DNA of 9,637 bases, from assembly GCA_903927685.1 (NCBI GenBank), contig CAIYOB010001399.1, positions 1-9,637 of the forward strand, written 5' to 3'. The stretch is from an uncultured Planctomycetaceae bacterium (GTDB lineage: Bacteria > Planctomycetota > Planctomycetia > Pirellulales > Pirellulaceae). Below are positions 7,865-9,637 of the stretch, piece by piece (positions within the stretch are counted from its first letter, which is position 1; the number at the start of each line of letters is the position of its first letter). The position numbers and the translations under genes are program-made. The notes under the pieces are model-generated. The model was given only the letters and a program-made list of their open reading frames with translations. It ran no database searches and was not told where the DNA came from.

Positions 7865-7927
7865 GCAACGGCCGGGGTGTTGTAAAGAGGAACGGGTCCG
7901 GGGGATACGCGAACATGATATGCGTGC

Positions 7928-7945
7928 GGTGCCGTCAGTGGTGCC
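7928..7945. repeat. Pair of GGTGCC motifs right of the half-tRNA
   Basis: GGTGCC at 7928 and 7940, 12 bp apart, as GGTGCCGTCAGTGGTGCCG. This closely matches the first two units of the 7650-7689 cluster (GGTGCCGACAGTGGTGCCG, one base different) in the same orientation, so the half-tRNA is bracketed by related motif groups. Confidence 0.5.
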
Positions 7946-8131
7946 GAGCTTCGGGGAACCCGTTTTCTGCCACTGGAATCTGCCCCATTCAGCCTCCGGT
8001 TGCGCCCGCTTGGTCGCAAGTCTCCGAACCGATCAGGACCGGCATCCGAGCGATGGTCAATGCGGCCGGTTCGACGCCGCGGTGAGCGGGGACATGCGGC
8101 CGAGACAGCGGGGACATTTGCAGGGACACGA

Positions 8132-8228
8132 GCGGGGACATCAACAACCGCGGCAGCCAAAGTCGCAGGGACAACTGCGGGGACATTAACAACCGCGGCG
8201 GCCAAGGTTGCGGGGACAACTGCGGGGA
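8132..8228. repeat. 45-bp tandem repeat, two copies plus a partial third
   Basis: Units start at 8132, 8177 and 8222 with GCGGGGA. The two full units differ at five positions, all transitions. On the minus strand the unit is 15 codons, VPAVVPATLAAAVV plus N or D, and four of the five differences fall in third codon positions and are silent. Shorter GTCCCCGC-type subunits (xVPA at 12-bp period) continue leftwards to about 8088. Confidence 0.75.
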
Positions 8229-8480
8229 ATCCAGCCAGTCGGGAGGGATGTGAGCGCACACACCAGGAGACACAGCGCCGACCGAAGCGAGGTCGGCAGC
8301 ATCTTGGCCGCGCCGTGGCCGATTTCCCCTGGCTGCCTCGAGGGGGAACCGACGTGTCTTGCCGATGCGAGCTTGGTCCATTCGGTCGATGTGACCGAAG
8401 CAGGTAAGCAGCGTTGCGAAGCGCGCAGAGGTGTCGCGGACCACCGATCAAAGAGGAAGGTCTGCAAACTGGGGATGCAG

Positions 8481-8555
8481 TCACGTCATCTCTTTGCGTT
8501 CTTGTTCGGTGAACGCGTTGCACACCGTCGCGCCGTCGCTGCGTTGTTTGCGCAT
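8481..8555 (-). CDS. Possible small ORF downstream of the YbjN gene (24 aa)
   Basis: ATG at 8553-8555, TGA at 8481-8483, encoding MRKQRSDGATVCNAF then TEQERKEMT. It begins 20 bp after the YbjN stop, with AAGG 8 nt before the ATG. Codon third positions are GC-rich as in the neighbours. The frame also stays open upstream through the YbjN gene, so it may instead be the remnant end of a longer frame or chance. No known family recognised. Confidence 0.25.
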   Translation of the reverse strand: MRKQRSDGATVCNAFTEQERKEMT

Positions 8556-8575
8556 CCGCGACACCTTGGCCCCGG

Positions 8576-9079
8576 TCAGTCGTTGCCTTCCTGCTCTTCG
8601 CCGTCCGTCTCGGTCTGGCCACATCGGCCAGCTTCCGCACACCGGATGGCGTCCTTGGGCAGTTCGTTCCCGTAGATCACGGACAGCAAAGCCGGCACGT
8701 ACATGTCGAGCATGGCCATCGTCGTGCCGATCAGCCGGTCGATCACGCCTTCGCCCACCGCTTCGCCGGTCAGGGCCTGGGACGCCTGGAACCGAAGGTC
8801 GCCCTCGTCGACGTTGAATTCGAACTTGCCGACCCGCAGCCCGTAGTTGGCCCGCGCCACGGCTTCGGCGATGGCCGGACGGGAGCCTTCGGGAACGCGA
8901 ATGGGCGAGTAGCCGAAGACCTGGAACAGGTCGGCCTCCTCGTCCACGTGCGCAACGATTCGGTACGTGGCAACTTCCCCCCGGAGATCGGTACAAATCG
9001 ACTGCCGGTCATCATCGTTGCTGTAGTGGACTTCGCGTTCGTCGAGCAGGTGGATCAGTTCCTCGTAGGCGGCGTTCAT
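8576..9079 (-). CDS. YbjN domain-containing protein
   Basis: 167 residues. The sequence fits the YbjN family (bacterial sensory-transduction-regulator fold, similar to type III secretion chaperones). It opens with helix YEELIHLLDER, then alternating strands (SICTDLRGEVATYRIVAHVD, LFQVFGYSPIRVP). A helix AIAEAVARANYGLRVGKFEF leads to the NVDEGDLRFQASQAL strand pair and a closing helix with IDRLIGTTMAMLDMYVPALL. The tail is acidic (DGEEQEGND). The start at 9079 is chosen because AAAGGA lies 8 nt upstream and family homology begins at this methionine. The frame is open further upstream but that stretch looks like leader DNA. The family's molecular role is poorly defined; in E. coli YbjN is linked to stress and motility regulation. 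It is cytosolic, with no signal peptide. It lies 340 bp downstream of the Ro60-like gene and is separated from it by a terminator, so it is probably transcribed on its own. Confidence 0.75.
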   Translation of the reverse strand: MNAAYEELIHLLDEREVHYSNDDDRQSICTDLRGEVATYRIVAHVDEEADLFQVFGYSPIRVPEGSRPAIAEAVARANYGLRVGKFEFNVDEGDLRFQASQALTGEAVGEGVIDRLIGTTMAMLDMYVPALLSVIYGNELPKDAIRCAEAGRCGQTETDGEEQEGND

Positions 9080-9373
9080 GGCAGGGGTCCTTTCGCTTGC
9101 TGCGGTTGCCGGTGCTGATGTCTCCCCCGGACACGGCTCCATGCCCTGCTGCAGGTCGGTCGTCGGGCCGAGCGCTGCGCCTTCCTTCCTACCCATATAG
9201 TCGCCAGCAGCGTGACACGGTTGGTTAAACAGGGCCAGAATTCTCGTGAGAAACCTGAACATATTTCGATAGAGCCGACTTTCGTTCGGGGGGCGGCCAG
9301 TAGCCCGCGGGGGCCGAAAGCGAGTTCCGGGCCGGCGTTCGGCCTTCGCCCGCCACAGCCGGCCCACAAGAGA
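9080..9373. promoter_or_regulatory. Leader region of the YbjN gene with a 12-bp palindrome
   Basis: Contains the perfect palindrome TTCTCGTGAGAA at 9241-9252, about 160 bp before the YbjN start, next to relatively AT-rich sequence (AACATATTTCGAT at 9259-9271; TATATG on the minus strand near 9195). This is the most likely place for the YbjN promoter and an operator, but I cannot assign a -35/-10 pair or a regulator. Confidence 0.3.
9088..9093 (-). promoter_or_regulatory. Ribosome binding site of the YbjN gene
   Basis: AAAGGA on the minus strand, 8 nt before ATG 9079. This favours the 167-residue form over longer in-frame starts (for example near 9142, whose upstream AGG is too close to the codon). 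Confidence 0.6.
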
Positions 9374-9411
9374 AACGCCCTTGGCCTCGATGACTCGAAC
9401 CCAAGGGCGTT
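9374..9411 (-). terminator. Hairpin terminator after the Ro60-like gene
   Basis: AACGCCCTTGG (9374-9384) and CCAAGGGCGTT (9401-9411) form a perfect 11-bp stem, and the 16-base loop contains two TCGA words that can pair. On the minus strand the stem is followed by TCTCTTGT and starts 7 bp after the TAA stop at 9419. The T-tract is weak, so termination may be partial. Confidence 0.65.
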
Positions 9412-9418
9412 CTTGGAG

Positions 9419-9637
9419 TTACAATTCAACCGCTTCGACGTCGGCCACGAAGCGGCCGGCGTCGCCACTCAGGAACGCAGCCACAACGCTGAACACGGCG
9501 TCACTGAAGCCGCCAACGTTCAGGATGTCTTCCCGCTCCGGAGCCTGCGTGGTCGTGTACGCCTGCAGGTCGATGCAGACCAGCTTCGGTCGGTCGTTAC
9601 CCAGCCGCTGCTGGTTGGCGACGAACTTCTGCCACTC
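9419..9637 (-). CDS. C-terminus of a vWA-domain protein resembling Ro60/TROVE RNA-binding proteins (5' end outside window)
   Basis: The final 72 codons are visible, open from the right edge to TAA at 9419-9421. The sequence has a hydrophobic strand [10 protein letters not shown], then [16 protein letters not shown], helix [13 protein letters not shown] and end DVEAVEL. The order strand, T-x-Q loop, [10 protein letters not shown] helix matches the last alpha/beta unit of von Willebrand A domains found at the C-terminus of bacterial Ro60-like (TROVE) proteins. Those bind Y RNAs and misfolded RNAs and work with exonucleases in RNA quality control. The RNA-binding HEAT-repeat part would lie beyond the window, so Ro60 identity is an inference from the C-terminal style alone. 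A stand-alone vWA protein is the alternative. A strong hairpin follows the stop. Confidence 0.55.
   Translation of the reverse strand, partial: EWQKFVANQQRLGNDRPKLVCIDLQAYTTTQAPEREDILNVGGFSDAVFSVVAAFLSGDAGRFVADVEAVEL

Larger units (their letters stand above)
7214..8480. other. Gene-poor mosaic region with mobile-element scars
   Basis: About 1.27 kb with no reading frame I can assign. It contains direct-repeat copy 2, clustered GGTGCC motifs, a 3' half-tRNA and a 45-bp tandem repeat. Long open frames on both strands are arginine- and proline-rich with no recognisable domain, as expected of non-coding high-GC DNA. No integrase or transposase gene is visible, so any element that left these marks has lost it or carries it outside the window. 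Confidence 0.6.

Noticed and set aside
7776..8189. Plus-strand frame containing GGIRTPDQGIM
   Set aside because: This peptide is the antisense translation of the half-tRNA (T-arm and anticodon loop), a common source of spurious protein ends.
8132..8228. CRISPR array
   Set aside because: The repeat units are contiguous and nearly identical throughout, with no unique spacers.
7858..8640. 260-codon minus-strand frame across the tandem repeat
   Set aside because: It begins inside the end of the YbjN gene, runs through the half-tRNA-proximal DNA, has an R/P-rich composition and no recognisable domain. Only the tandem-repeat part shows a coding-like substitution pattern.
9080..9367. In-frame N-terminal extension of the YbjN protein up to 9367
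   Set aside because: The extension lacks family similarity, has a leader-like composition with hairpins, and the methionine at 9079 has a well-placed AAAGGA.

Overview
This looks like a stretch of a high-GC planctomycete chromosome (Pirellulales-like). The main evidence is a very long secreted-type protein that has a planctomycete-style N-terminal motif (LE-x-R-x-LL-A), delta-60 repeats and cadherin-like domains. A Uma2-family gene and large gene-poor spacers fit the same picture. The assignment is inferred from protein style only; no taxonomic marker gene is present.

Layout. (1) Positions 1-5501, minus strand: one uninterrupted reading frame of 1833 visible codons, cut by the left edge. It has a basic N-terminus with the LEERTLLA motif, about 28 delta-60 repeats, a cadherin-like domain and the start of a putative Ig/cadherin-like domain. 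I followed the frame codon by codon and found no stop or frameshift. (2) Positions 5502-6634: about 1.1 kb with no convincing gene, but with a strong hairpin at 6091-6141 and a small two-hairpin cluster at 6464-6524. (3) Positions 6635-7213, minus strand: a Uma2-like (DUF820) nuclease-fold gene that looks eroded, with catalytic positions replaced and the N-terminus short. It lies between two exact 24-bp direct repeats (6501-6524 and 7505-7528), each at the core of a hairpin. (4) Positions 7214-8480: gene-poor mosaic DNA. It contains a 3' half-tRNA with a CAT anticodon, an attachment-site-like remnant (7823-7864), with clusters of GGTGCC motifs on both sides. A 45-bp tandem repeat lies at 8132-8228. 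(5) Positions 8481-9079, minus strand: a YbjN-domain protein, possibly followed by a 24-codon ORF. (6) Positions 9419-9637, minus strand: the last 72 residues of a von Willebrand A-type protein resembling the C-terminus of Ro60/TROVE-like RNA-binding proteins, followed by a hairpin terminator.

All credible genes are on the minus strand, but the spacers are long and I see no evidence of one operon. The middle (about 6.1-8.3 kb) reads as a scar zone left by mobile DNA: half-tRNA, direct repeats, degenerate nuclease, tandem repeats. The flanking genes look intact. I do not see a complete novel defence or metabolic system. The best leads are the half-tRNA with its flanking motifs, the repeat-flanked Uma2 cassette, and the vWA/Ro60-like plus YbjN neighbourhood at the right edge.
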